In this document: positions 43,770 to 52,850 of the stretch, one piece after another
Layout: every line of letters begins with the position of its first letter
Position numbering within the stretch: the first letter of the stretch is position 1
NCBI RefSeq assembly: GCF_947258525.1
Contig: NZ_CAMYIP010000011.1
Coordinates: 1-64,000 of the forward strand
DNA: 64,000 bases
Reading direction: 5' to 3'
From: an uncultured Eudoraea sp.
Lineage (GTDB): Bacteria > Bacteroidota > Bacteroidia > Flavobacteriales > Flavobacteriaceae
Notes under the pieces: model-generated
What the model was told of the DNA's origin: nothing
The model's input: the letters and a program-made list of their open reading frames with translations, nothing else
The model's database searches: none
Position numbers and translations under genes: made by a program

Positions 43770-45104
43770 TTAAACCTTTTGTAATAGTGGGCGAAATTTT
43801 CTACGGAACTTCCATACAAGGGCACCACCTCTTACAATCATCCACATACTTAGTGCAATCCAAATTCCTAGCAGACCGGAATCGAATACTTTACCCATGT
43901 ATAAGAAGGGTATAAAACCTAAAAAAGTAGCTATCAGGAGAACATTCCTGAGAAATTTCATCTCACCCAAACCCTTGAATAAACCATCAAAAACAAAGGC
44001 AATAGAATTCATGGGTAATCCAAGGATAAGAATAAAGAAAATTGAATAAAAAGACTCCAGAACAGCAGCATCGTTCGAAAAAAGTCGTCCCAATGGTCTG
44101 TAGAATAAAAAACCATTAATCATTAAAAATAAACTTACAATTCCACCATAAAGAGCTATTTTTTTGGCTAATTTCCATAAGGTATTATAATCTTTAGCTC
44201 CAAGTAATTTTCCACCCATTATATTGCCGGCAGCACCATAACCATCTATAAAAAAGGCAGCAAATAGCCACAGATTTACAGCTATAGTGTGAGCTCCAAT
44301 ATATCTGTCTCCCAACGCTGCAGCTTCTCGGACAGCAAGAATAAGCGCAATATTAAGTGCGATCGCACGGATGAAAAGATTAAAACTCATTATCGCCAGG
44401 CGCCCCATTTCCTTGTTTATCGGAAATCTGGGGATAAGACTGATGCTGGTTTTTAACTGTAGGAGAACAAAAGCCATTATTGCCATAACTCCTTGTGAAA
44501 TAAGGCTTGCCCATGCGGCGCCCTCCAGGTTAAATGCGGGAATTATATCAGATATTCCATAAACCAGAATAAAGTCTAATACAATGTTTAACAATGCCCC
44601 TGTAATTGCTATAAGCATAGGCCAAAATGTATTCTGTAAGCCTCTGAATATTCCCATAACAGCAAAAACGAAAAGAGTTAAAGGAAACCCCCAAACGCGG
44701 ATAGAATAGTACGTAACACAAAATTCTAATATCTTCCCGGAGGCATTCAACAATTCAAAAATTTCCTCTACAATGAATATTGTAGAAAGCAAAACTAAAA
44801 CACTGAGTGCAACATTAAAAAATATTGCCTGTGCAGGTAAATTCTTAACATCATCCAGTTTTCCTGCTCCTAAATATTGAGAGATTATTGCTGATATTGC
44901 ACTTCTGGTTTGACCAAGTATCCAAATCAGCATGGATAAAAAAGAACCAACAATCCCAACTGCTGCAAGTGACTCCAGACCGTATGTTTGTATATTACCA
45001 ACAATAGCAGTATCAGTTATGGACAATACGGGTTCGGCTATCCCGGCGATTGTTGCAGGAATAGCGAGACTATTAATTGTTTTGAGGCTTACAACTGTTT
45101 TCAA
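43770..45104 (-). CDS. MATE-family efflux protein
   Basis: This 444-residue protein has 12 hydrophobic helices in two similar halves of six. The first half opens 'AIPATIAGIAEPVLSITDTA', the typical MATE start with its Pro and Asp. The second half begins near 240 ('MSFNLFIRAIALNIALILAV'). MATE pumps export drugs or metabolites in exchange for sodium or protons. The DinF-type branch is most likely from the length and the 'GLGEMKFLRNV' loop. The gene ends 20 bases before the hydratase start. Confidence 0.88.
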   Translation of the reverse strand: MKTVVSLKTINSLAIPATIAGIAEPVLSITDTAIVGNIQTYGLESLAAVGIVGSFLSMLIWILGQTRSAISAIISQYLGAGKLDDVKNLPAQAIFFNVALSVLVLLSTIFIVEEIFELLNASGKILEFCVTYYSIRVWGFPLTLFVFAVMGIFRGLQNTFWPMLIAITGALLNIVLDFILVYGISDIIPAFNLEGAAWASLISQGVMAIMAFVLLQLKTSISLIPRFPINKEMGRLAIMSFNLFIRAIALNIALILAVREAAALGDRYIGAHTIAVNLWLFAAFFIDGYGAAGNIMGGKLLGAKDYNTLWKLAKKIALYGGIVSLFLMINGFLFYRPLGRLFSNDAAVLESFYSIFFILILGLPMNSIAFVFDGLFKGLGEMKFLRNVLLIATFLGFIPFLYMGKVFDSGLLGIWIALSMWMIVRGGALVWKFRRKFRPLLQKV

Positions 45105-45116
45105 AAATGGAATGGA

Positions 45117-45620
45117 TTACAAAACAAGTTCATAGCAGTAGAACGGATAATCACTTTGTTTGGGGAAATAGATATTTTCAAGTTTTTGATAGCCTCGTTG
45201 TTGATAAAATTTTTGATTCCTTTTATTTTGACTAAATGTATCCAATCGTATGGAGATATACCCCTTATCACGAGCATAATTTTCAGCAAAATGCATTAAC
45301 TGTTGTGCATGGCCCTTCCCCTGATATTCCGGTTTTATGGCAAGCCTGTGAATATAGATGTTATTTTCGTTGGGTGTGAGCCATTTTACAGGAATATATT
45401 CCTCATCCATAAATGGTGTAATGGTTATGCAGCCTATAATATTATTTTCTGATTCAAGGACAAATAGTTCTTTTCTGGAAACATCTTTTTCAAAAGCTAG
45501 CCTAGAAGGGTATACCTCATTCCATTGAAATATTCCCGTTTTTTCCATATGTTTAGCGCACGCTTTGGTGAGCTCAAGAATGTCAGGGATTTCCAGTATC
45601 TTTGCACATCTAATCATCAA
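45117..45620 (-). CDS. GNAT-family N-acetyltransferase
   Basis: This 167-residue protein has the acetyl-CoA pyrophosphate loop in 'IHRLAIKPEYQGKGHAQQLM' (Gln/Arg-x-x-Gly-x-Gly/Ala). The C-terminal 'KFYQQRGYQKLENIYF' is the usual GNAT motif B. The substrate is unknown. A second Met at residue 2 could be the start. It precedes the MATE gene by 12 bases on the same strand and may be co-transcribed with it. Confidence 0.85.
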   Translation of the reverse strand: MMIRCAKILEIPDILELTKACAKHMEKTGIFQWNEVYPSRLAFEKDVSRKELFVLESENNIIGCITITPFMDEEYIPVKWLTPNENNIYIHRLAIKPEYQGKGHAQQLMHFAENYARDKGYISIRLDTFSQNKRNQKFYQQRGYQKLENIYFPKQSDYPFYCYELVL

Positions 45621-45667
45621 TACTTTGTTGAATAAGTTGTAAATTTAATTTAATAATACCAAACCTT

Positions 45668-46465
45668 ATGAATAACATATTGGTACCAATTGGAACTTCC
45701 CCAAATGCACATGAAACATTACAATATGCTGTTGACTTTGCGTCGGAATTCTCTTCAAGGGTATATGTCATGGGAGTATTTACAGCCAAGGCAGGTGCAG
45801 GAGATTTGATAAATATATCCGAGAAAGTGGCGGAAAGCAGTAAGAAGCATGTTAAGGAAGTTATTGAAAAAGTAAATGCCAAGAACATAGATTTGAAGAT
45901 TGTTACATATAATGGTGATCTAATAGACGGACTTAAGGAAATTGACAAAGAACTTGGTTTAGATCTTATTATTATTGCCCCAAGGTGCAATGATATTAAA
46001 GAAGAATTATATCTAGGGCATACAACCGGGAGAATTGTTAAAAGAACCGACATTCCAGCTTTAATTGTACCCAGAGGCACAAATTTTAAGCCAATCAAAA
46101 ATATTCTAACAGCATTTAAATCCGGGATTTTAAGTCAAAGGAGGATCCTTGAGCCATTAAAACTGATAAAGAAAAAATTTAAATCAAAAGTAAATTTACT
46201 TCTTGTAAAGACTCCGGGTTATTCAGATGAAGATCTCAAAATAAACACGTCGCTTATGGATTTGTGTTCCAGTTTAACGGTTACAGAGAATGCCACTACC
46301 TATTTAGGAGTTTTAGAACATTTTCAGTCCACAAATCCCGATTTACTTTGTGTATTTAGAAGGAAACGCGGATTTTTTAAAAATTTATGGGAGAAAAATG
46401 CGATTCTCAAATCTGAATTCTCTGTACGTATACCTGTTCTGGTCTTAAGTGTAAAAAAGGATTAG
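45668..46465 (+). CDS. Universal stress protein (UspA family)
   Basis: This 265-residue protein begins with the Usp fold ('MNNILVPIGTSPNAHETLQY'). The Gly-rich loop 'YLGHTTGRIVKRTDIPALIV' near 115-135 is the ATP-binding part of the Usp motif (Gly-x2-Gly-x9-Gly-type, here degenerate). The C-terminal half looks like a second, less conserved Usp domain, giving a tandem protein. It is divergent from the GNAT gene and precedes the tRNA gene. Confidence 0.85.
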   Translation: MNNILVPIGTSPNAHETLQYAVDFASEFSSRVYVMGVFTAKAGAGDLINISEKVAESSKKHVKEVIEKVNAKNIDLKIVTYNGDLIDGLKEIDKELGLDLIIIAPRCNDIKEELYLGHTTGRIVKRTDIPALIVPRGTNFKPIKNILTAFKSGILSQRRILEPLKLIKKKFKSKVNLLLVKTPGYSDEDLKINTSLMDLCSSLTVTENATTYLGVLEHFQSTNPDLLCVFRRKRGFFKNLWEKNAILKSEFSVRIPVLVLSVKKD

Positions 46466-46490
46466 AGGATAAATTTTATTCAGAGGAATT

Positions 46491-46520
46491 TTGAAACTTA
46501 TTCAAAAAGTAGTTCCTTTG
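46491..46520 (+). promoter_or_regulatory. Promoter of the tRNA-Ala gene
   Basis: TTG at 46491-46493 and TTCCTTTG at 46513-46520 (one mismatch to TAnnTTTG) are separated by 19 bases. The tRNA begins 16 bases later. Confidence 0.5.
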
Positions 46521-46536
46521 ACCCTCCTTAAAAGAC

Positions 46537-46611
<75 letters not shown>

Positions 46612-46647
46612 AAAACCCTCCTTCAAAGTATTGTAAGAGGGTTTTTT
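46612..46647 (+). terminator. Terminator after tRNA-Ala
   Basis: AAAACCCTC (46612-46620) pairs with GAGGGTTTT (46637-46645), followed by more T. It ends the tRNA transcript. Confidence 0.85.
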
Positions 46648-46713
46648 GTTATAGTAACTGACACTTTTAAATAGTAAGGCAATTGTGAAATTAATTATTG
46701 AAATTCAACTAGT

Positions 46714-47427
46714 ATGGCAGATTTAGCAGGCAAGGTTGCCTATATCACAGGTGGCTCCAAAGGGATAGGATTAGGTGTGGCGAAGAATTTACTCGACACC
46801 GGTATGAAAGTTGCTATAAGCGGCAGAAACAAATCAAGTTTGGAGGCCGCTGCAAAGCAATTAGGAGCTGGCTCAAACGTTTTGGCCCTTGTGAGTGATG
46901 TTACAAAACTTGAGGATGAGCACAATGCTGTTGCACAAATTATTCAAAAATGGGGAAAGGTCGACGTTGTTGTGGCCAATGCGGGGCTCGGACATTTTGC
47001 TCCGGTTGATGAATTATCTGAAAGTAGTTGGTATCAAATGATTGACACTAATCTTAACGGTGTTTTTCATACTTTAAAAGCATCCGTGGAAGCATTAAAA
47101 AAATCAAAAGGTTATTATATAACTATTGCAAGTTTAGCCGGCACCAATTTTTTTCCTACAGCGGCGGGTTACAATGCTACAAAGTTTGGTGTTGTTGGTT
47201 TTACACAAGCAGCGATGCTGGACCTTCGAAAATATGATATTAAGGTATCTACTATTATGCCTGGATCAGTAGCTACACATTTTAATAATAACGAACCAAC
47301 CCTCAAAGATGCCTGGAAAATACAACCTGAGGATATAGGTGAGCTGGTAACCGATCTGCTAAAAATGAATCCCAGAACATTGCCCAGCAAAATAGAAGTA
47401 AGGCCCAGCAGACCGGATAAGAAATAA
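46714..47427 (+). CDS. Short-chain dehydrogenase/reductase
   Basis: This 237-residue SDR has the NAD(P) loop 'YITGGSKGIGLGVAKNLL', the 'VVANAGLGHF' strand, the catalytic Tyr and Lys in 'AAGYNATKFGVVG' and a Ser in 'ITIASLAGTNFF'. Length and motif set are those of classical SDRs. A bound substrate cannot be named. It is convergent with the AddB-like gene, with three bases between the two stop codons. Confidence 0.9.
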   Translation: MADLAGKVAYITGGSKGIGLGVAKNLLDTGMKVAISGRNKSSLEAAAKQLGAGSNVLALVSDVTKLEDEHNAVAQIIQKWGKVDVVVANAGLGHFAPVDELSESSWYQMIDTNLNGVFHTLKASVEALKKSKGYYITIASLAGTNFFPTAAGYNATKFGVVGFTQAAMLDLRKYDIKVSTIMPGSVATHFNNNEPTLKDAWKIQPEDIGELVTDLLKMNPRTLPSKIEVRPSRPDKK

Positions 47428-47430
47428 TGA

Positions 47431-50181
47431 TTAATCTTCTTTGGCAACAAACGGAATTGCCGGATCTGCAATTTCCTGAATCAGTTTTACCAGCTGTTCC
47501 TGAAAAAGTTCCAGTGTTTCTTTAGTTATGGTAAGATCCTTCTTTGAGCTATTTCGGCTATTTTTGGTCGAAAAATAAAATGGCCCGGAACTCAAATTCT
47601 TAAAGGAAATAATTCCGGCGTTCATTTTATCAATTGGATTAATACTATTATAGATAAAGGAATAGCACAGTAACTGAAATGCTTTACTGCGGTCATAATT
47701 TTCAATGATTTCATCCCACAAAACTATTTCTACATTAGATTTTATAACGTTTCCAGTCTTATAATCGAGTATTCTAAGTATACCGTCCTTTTCATCAATT
47801 CTGTCTAATGTTCCTTTTAAAGTTACAGGAATCTCTATCCCCGGAACATCAATTTTGATTGATAGATCACTTTCCAATGCTATTATTTTGATACTATGAT
47901 GCTTGATATCCTGAATTTCCTTTGAAATGAAGTTATTAATATAAGCTACAATAACATTAAAGGCTATGAGGTTTTTACCCCTCATAATATCCTCTTCCGC
48001 ATAAATATTTAGAAGTTCACTTTTAACAACGGCTCTTATTTTAGGGAGTTGTTCTTTTAACTTTGCTTCTGTAAGAAAAGAACCAAGGAATGGGTTATAC
48101 AGAAGTTCCATTGCTTTGTGCAATACTGTCCCAAAGGTGTTGGAAGCAATGGTCTCTTCCACTTCTAATACTTCTTTTAATTTTAAAATTTTTTGTTTGT
48201 AGAAATTAATTGGATTTTTAATATAATTAGTAAGTGAAGAGGGGGAAAGGCCTTTGGTTAAAACAGCACTTATTTTATTCATTACGTCATCATCCTTTTC
48301 AATAACAACCGGGGTATGGGGGACAGCGTTAATTTGAGGAACCGCAATTTTCGAATTTATATTTTCCCGATGATTTTCATCTGTAAGTAATTGTGAAATA
48401 AATCTGCTTTTCTCACCCCCCTCGATTACATCGGGCTCAGTATTGTAGATTAGATAGATATTTTTAGCGCGTTGTAGCAATCTGTAAAAATGGTATGTAT
48501 AGACCGCATCTTTCTCTTTAAAGGCAGGCAAACCAAATTCTCTTTTTACATCGAAGGGTATAAATGAATTATTGGTCTTTCCGGCAGGAAGGATGCCTTC
48601 ATTTACAGATGTAATTATTACAGTTTCAAAATCGAGGTTTCTACTTTCCAACATCCCCATGATCTGAAGGCCTTCAAGAGGTTCTCCCCTAAAGTTTACT
48701 TTTTCAGTGGATATTAAATCCTTAAATACACTTTGTAAATCTTTTAAATCCTTTAAAAATGAATATTGAATAGAATGCAATTTTAACTCATTGAATACCG
48801 AATAAAAGTGATATAAATACTCCAGTTCTATATGGTTTTCATCTAATTGAAATTTCACTTTTAGCAGTTCAATAATTGCAATTACCTTCTCAAGGAATTG
48901 TGAAGGGTCATAATTTTCTTCTGAAAAAAGGAGTGTTAATCCATCAGAATGTTCAGGGAAGATCGATTTCAATTTGGCAGGAGTTATATAAATCCAGTTG
49001 CCTTTATTTATTTCCATTTTTATTGCGGCAACTACATTTAGCTCATCAGAGGAAAGTATTTTCTGAACATGAGGATGTGCCAAAAATGACATAAGTGTCT
49101 TATAAAACCAACCCCTTGAATCTCGCTGAATATAAAGATCGAAGAGCTGATTGAACATGCCGGCGAAAGATGTTTTACCTAAGGGATATCCCATAGTGAT
49201 ATTTACCTTATTAATTTCAACAGGCAGGGAGTTTAATATGGGGTTTAGTAGTGTTTCATCCCCAAGCACAACTGCAGTATTCTTAATTTGATTCGGATCT
49301 TTCTTATATAGTTTTGTAATTAAATCCCCAACATACTTTGCTTGCGACATTTTTTTAGGCACTCCGGTAACTTGGATATTTTTTGGTGTGCCATAATTAG
49401 CACTAAGGCCTTTTATTGGATGAATTTTAAAGTAGTTCCATTCCTTTATGTACTGACGGATAAAAAACCCCGCATCATGTATTTTATCTTCAAGAAAACA
49501 GGTATCTATATCCCAATAAATATCTGCTTCACTTTCTTTTAAGAATTCTTTAATTATGTAAACTTCTGCCTTGTTCAAAGCATTAAAACCAATGAAAATG
49601 TGCTTTTTGTTTTTAGTAGTATTAATGTAATTGGATAAGTTGTTGCATGCTTCTCTATAAACCAATCCCTGATGACCCAAACCATTTTCTAAAAGCCCAT
49701 TGTTAAAGACAGCGTGTAATTCTTCAAGATTATTCCAAAAGCTGAGATAATCTTCTATTAATTTGGTTTTGTTGGGTTTCAGATACCATTGGTTCATTTC
49801 CTGTATTACCGATAAGTATGAAAAAAGTTTATCGGGAGGGACTAAATATCGGTCAATTTCGTTGAAATCCTGCAATAGAACCTGCCCCCATTTGGAAAAG
49901 GAATTAAAGCTTTCTTTTTCGTCACTGCCATTATATAAATAAGCATTATATAGTTCAAATAATTGTTGGGTGCTGGTTGCATAGGAAAGTCCGGAAATCA
50001 TTTCAATAAATGATTCTATACTGTAGATTTCGGGCGCAAAAATAGTTTTACCTACTATTTTGGAAATGCCATTTTTGAGAAAAGTTCCGGCGCGTTTACC
50101 GGGGAGTATAAAAACAAGATTATCAAATGAAGCATTCTTTTTCCACAATTCTTCAATAATCTGATTTAAAAAACTCTGCAT
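47431..50181 (-). CDS. AddB-like PD-(D/E)XK nuclease/helicase-like subunit
   Basis: This 916-residue protein has an AddB-like start ('NLVFILPGKRAGTFLKNGI'), in which the nucleotide loop is degenerate. A large helicase-like body follows. The C-terminal PD-(D/E)XK nuclease domain has 'FGTVLHKAMELLYNPF', 'VTLKGTLDRIDEKDGILRIL' and 'DYKTGNVIK'. The four Fe-S Cys of classical AddB are not seen. With the AddA-like protein at 52851-55949 it should form an end-resecting helicase-nuclease for double-strand-break repair. kbl and ompA lie between the two genes. Confidence 0.85.
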   Translation of the reverse strand: MQSFLNQIIEELWKKNASFDNLVFILPGKRAGTFLKNGISKIVGKTIFAPEIYSIESFIEMISGLSYATSTQQLFELYNAYLYNGSDEKESFNSFSKWGQVLLQDFNEIDRYLVPPDKLFSYLSVIQEMNQWYLKPNKTKLIEDYLSFWNNLEELHAVFNNGLLENGLGHQGLVYREACNNLSNYINTTKNKKHIFIGFNALNKAEVYIIKEFLKESEADIYWDIDTCFLEDKIHDAGFFIRQYIKEWNYFKIHPIKGLSANYGTPKNIQVTGVPKKMSQAKYVGDLITKLYKKDPNQIKNTAVVLGDETLLNPILNSLPVEINKVNITMGYPLGKTSFAGMFNQLFDLYIQRDSRGWFYKTLMSFLAHPHVQKILSSDELNVVAAIKMEINKGNWIYITPAKLKSIFPEHSDGLTLLFSEENYDPSQFLEKVIAIIELLKVKFQLDENHIELEYLYHFYSVFNELKLHSIQYSFLKDLKDLQSVFKDLISTEKVNFRGEPLEGLQIMGMLESRNLDFETVIITSVNEGILPAGKTNNSFIPFDVKREFGLPAFKEKDAVYTYHFYRLLQRAKNIYLIYNTEPDVIEGGEKSRFISQLLTDENHRENINSKIAVPQINAVPHTPVVIEKDDDVMNKISAVLTKGLSPSSLTNYIKNPINFYKQKILKLKEVLEVEETIASNTFGTVLHKAMELLYNPFLGSFLTEAKLKEQLPKIRAVVKSELLNIYAEEDIMRGKNLIAFNVIVAYINNFISKEIQDIKHHSIKIIALESDLSIKIDVPGIEIPVTLKGTLDRIDEKDGILRILDYKTGNVIKSNVEIVLWDEIIENYDRSKAFQLLCYSFIYNSINPIDKMNAGIISFKNLSSGPFYFSTKNSRNSSKKDLTITKETLELFQEQLVKLIQEIADPAIPFVAKED

Positions 50182-50193
50182 ATCTAAAAATAA

Positions 50194-50222
50194 AAAAAGC
50201 CCCGCATTTGCGGAGCTTTTTT
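50194..50222 (-). terminator. Terminator after ompA-like gene
   Basis: AAAAAGC then CCGC pairs with GCGG then GCTTTTT around the loop ATTT, with T/A runs on both sides. It closes the OmpA-like gene on the minus strand. Confidence 0.85.
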
Positions 50223-50244
50223 CTATTATATTAAGTTTAAAACC

Positions 50245-51588
50245 TTATTCTCTAATCAAGTTAATTTCAACTCGACGATTTGTTTTTCTACCGGAAGCTG
50301 TACCATTATCTGCTAATGGTCTGTCTTCACCATAACCTGTAGCTTCTAATCTGTTAGAGGCAATACCGTTCTCAATTAAGTAATTCATTACGGAATAAGC
50401 TCTTTCTTCAGAAAGCTTTTGGTTTAATGCTGCGCTACCAACGCTATCAGTATGACCATCGATGCTAAATCTTGCATAAGAGTATTCTTCAAGGATAGCT
50501 ACAATATTTTTCAATACTTCTTCTGAACGTTCTTTGATAGTTGCTTTACCAGTATCAAATAAGATAGTCTTAGCGTAGTCGTTTAATGTCTTACGTACGG
50601 CTTCAGTAACTTCTGGACAACCTTTATTAGCTACTACGCCTGGTATGTCTGGACATAAATCGTCTTTGTCTAATACACCGTCTCCATCTTTGTCTGGCCA
50701 TGGGCATCCATTATTCTCAGCAGGACCTGCTTCGTTAGGACACTGATCATCTTTATCAGCAATACCATCGCCATCAGCATCTGGACATCCTGCTAGAGCA
50801 GCTAATCCGGCTTCGTTTGGACAAGCATCATCTTTATCAGCAATACCATCGCCATCAGCATCTGGGCAACCATTCAATTCTTTAGGACCAGCTTCGTTAG
50901 GACAAGCATCTTTGCTGTCTTCAATACCATCGCCATCAGAATCAGGACAACCATTGAAAGCTTCTAAACCTGGTACCTCCGGGCAAGCATCATCTTTGTC
51001 ATAAATACCATCGCCGTCAGTATCAGATCCACCAAATTTTATGGAAAGACCTAACATATGCTGGAAATGCTTTAGCAGATAATCCTCAAATGAATGCTTG
51101 TATTGTGTTTGAAGAGTCAAACCAATATTGTCATTAAACCAAACATTTGCACCAATACCCCCATTAAGGGTACCTGCTCCAATATCTCTAACCCAAGTAT
51201 AACCCCCGCCAATTTCAACGAAAGGATCAATAGTTGTGTTTTTTAAGAAATTGTATTTGACGGTTCCATCAAGTCCGTAGTAAGACCAGTCGTCAACTTC
51301 TAAGTCTCCAACTTTTTGGATACGGTTTAAAGAACCTCTAACGCCAAGGGAGATACCATCACCTAGATATCGGCTAAGTCCAACATAAGAGATCGAAGGA
51401 AGAATGTTCCAATGATCATTGGCATTGAAAAACTCATTTCCGAAGGAACTTACGTCACCCGTTGGATAGAAGTCAACTGCGTTAACCCCAAAACCAATTT
51501 GCCAAGGATTATCTTCATCTTGAGCTTGTATGTTGTTAGACGCCAATACTAGTAGGCCAACAACTAATAATCTGCTAAGCTGTTTCAT
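50245..51588 (-). CDS. OmpA-family outer-membrane protein with TSP3 repeats
   Basis: This 447-residue protein has a signal peptide ending 'ASNNIQAQ'. A beta-barrel of about 170 residues follows. Then come five thrombospondin type 3 calcium repeats (Asp-x-Asp-Gly-Asp-Gly-Ile type, for example '[19 protein letters not shown]') from about 195 to 330. The C-terminal OmpA peptidoglycan-binding domain has '[20 protein letters not shown]'-type residues (seen as '[11 protein letters not shown]'), the anchor to diaminopimelate. It ties the outer membrane to the cell wall. The ATG at 51588 is used in place of an in-frame TTG two codons earlier. It has its own promoter. Confidence 0.93.
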   Translation of the reverse strand: MKQLSRLLVVGLLVLASNNIQAQDEDNPWQIGFGVNAVDFYPTGDVSSFGNEFFNANDHWNILPSISYVGLSRYLGDGISLGVRGSLNRIQKVGDLEVDDWSYYGLDGTVKYNFLKNTTIDPFVEIGGGYTWVRDIGAGTLNGGIGANVWFNDNIGLTLQTQYKHSFEDYLLKHFQHMLGLSIKFGGSDTDGDGIYDKDDACPEVPGLEAFNGCPDSDGDGIEDSKDACPNEAGPKELNGCPDADGDGIADKDDACPNEAGLAALAGCPDADGDGIADKDDQCPNEAGPAENNGCPWPDKDGDGVLDKDDLCPDIPGVVANKGCPEVTEAVRKTLNDYAKTILFDTGKATIKERSEEVLKNIVAILEEYSYARFSIDGHTDSVGSAALNQKLSEERAYSVMNYLIENGIASNRLEATGYGEDRPLADNGTASGRKTNRRVEINLIRE

Positions 51589-51623
51589 GTTCAAAATTTT
51601 AAGTTTAAGTGTTTATTTAGCTG

Positions 51624-51653
51624 CAAATGTAAGTTGTTAAAAATTATTAACAA
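51624..51653 (-). promoter_or_regulatory. Bacteroidota-type promoter of the ompA-like gene
   Basis: On the minus strand, TTG (51653-51651) and TACATTTG (51631-51624) are 19 bases apart, an exact consensus match. The -33 part lies inside the last codons of kbl, so ompA is read from its own promoter as well as any read-through. Confidence 0.75.
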
Positions 51654-52848
51654 AATCAATTTCCTTTAACTCTTTACCAACCTTTATAAATGCATTAATG
51701 GCTTTGTCCAAATGCTCAATTTCATGAGCAGCAGATAATTGCACCCGTATTCTTGCCTTATCTTTTGGGACCACAGGGTAAAAGAATCCAATGACATAGA
51801 TGCCATTATCTAACAACATATTTGCCATTTTTTGTGATAATTTAGCATCATAGAGCATTACAGGCACTATTGCCGAATCCCCATCAATAATATCAAAGCC
51901 AGCTTTTTGCATGCCTTTTTTAAAATATTTTGTGTTCTTTTCCAGCTTATCTCTCAAAGAAGTGTCTGCTTCAAGCATTTCAAATACCTTTATAGAAGCG
52001 CCAACTATGGTAGGGGCAAGAGAATTGGAAAATAAATAAGGTCTCGAACGTTGCCTTAACATATCAATAATCTCTTTCTTACCCGTAGTATAGCCACCCA
52101 TGGCCCCGCCTAACGCCTTTCCTAATGTCCCTGTGATTATATCTATCCTGTTCATGACGCCCTTTTCTTCCAAAGTGCCTCTTCCGGTTTCACCTATAAA
52201 CCCGGTAGCATGGCATTCATCTATCATGACCATTGCATCATATTTATCTGCCAGATCACATATTTTATCCAAAGGGGCCAATAATCCGTCCATAGAAAAT
52301 ACGCCATCGGTAACAATTATTTTAAAACGGGCATTGTCTTTATTGGCTTCAATTAATTTTGTCTCCAGATCAACCATATCACTATTGGCATATCTATATC
52401 GCCTGGCCTTGCACAGTCTTACACCATCAATTATAGAGGCGTGATTTAGAGCATCAGAAATAATGGCATCTTCAGCTGAGAATAAAGGTTCAAATACTCC
52501 ACCATTGGCATCAAAAGCTGCCGCATATAATATGGTATCTTCAGTTCCATAAAATTTTGCAATTCTATGTTCCAATTCTTTATGAATATCCTGTGTGCCG
52601 CAAATAAAGCGAACAGACGACATGCCAAAGCCATGAGTATCCAGGGTTTCTTTAGCAGCTTTTATTACTTCGGGATGAGCAGATAAGCCTAAATAATTGT
52701 TTGCGCAAAAATTAATCACCTCCTGTCCCCCAGAGACTTTAATCACAGCGTCCTGCTTTGAAGTAATTATGCGTTCTTCTTTGTAGAGACCGGCTTCTTT
52801 TATGTTTCTTAGTTCTTCTTGTAAATATTCTTTAATTTTTCCGTACAT
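51637..52848 (-). CDS. kbl: Glycine C-acetyltransferase (2-amino-3-ketobutyrate CoA ligase)
   Basis: This 403-residue PLP enzyme of the alpha-oxoamine synthase family cleaves 2-amino-3-ketobutyrate with CoA to glycine and acetyl-CoA in threonine breakdown. The PLP Lys lies in '[17 protein letters not shown]' near 248. '[13 protein letters not shown]' carries the cofactor Asp and His, and '[16 protein letters not shown]' opens the fold. The length is standard. 8-amino-7-oxononanoate synthase is related, but the sequence fits KBL better. It sits inside the split addA/addB group. Confidence 0.93.
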   Translation of the reverse strand: MYGKIKEYLQEELRNIKEAGLYKEERIITSKQDAVIKVSGGQEVINFCANNYLGLSAHPEVIKAAKETLDTHGFGMSSVRFICGTQDIHKELEHRIAKFYGTEDTILYAAAFDANGGVFEPLFSAEDAIISDALNHASIIDGVRLCKARRYRYANSDMVDLETKLIEANKDNARFKIIVTDGVFSMDGLLAPLDKICDLADKYDAMVMIDECHATGFIGETGRGTLEEKGVMNRIDIITGTLGKALGGAMGGYTTGKKEIIDMLRQRSRPYLFSNSLAPTIVGASIKVFEMLEADTSLRDKLEKNTKYFKKGMQKAGFDIIDGDSAIVPVMLYDAKLSQKMANMLLDNGIYVIGFFYPVVPKDKARIRVQLSAAHEIEHLDKAINAFIKVGKELKEIDFVNNF

Positions 52849-52850
52849 AG

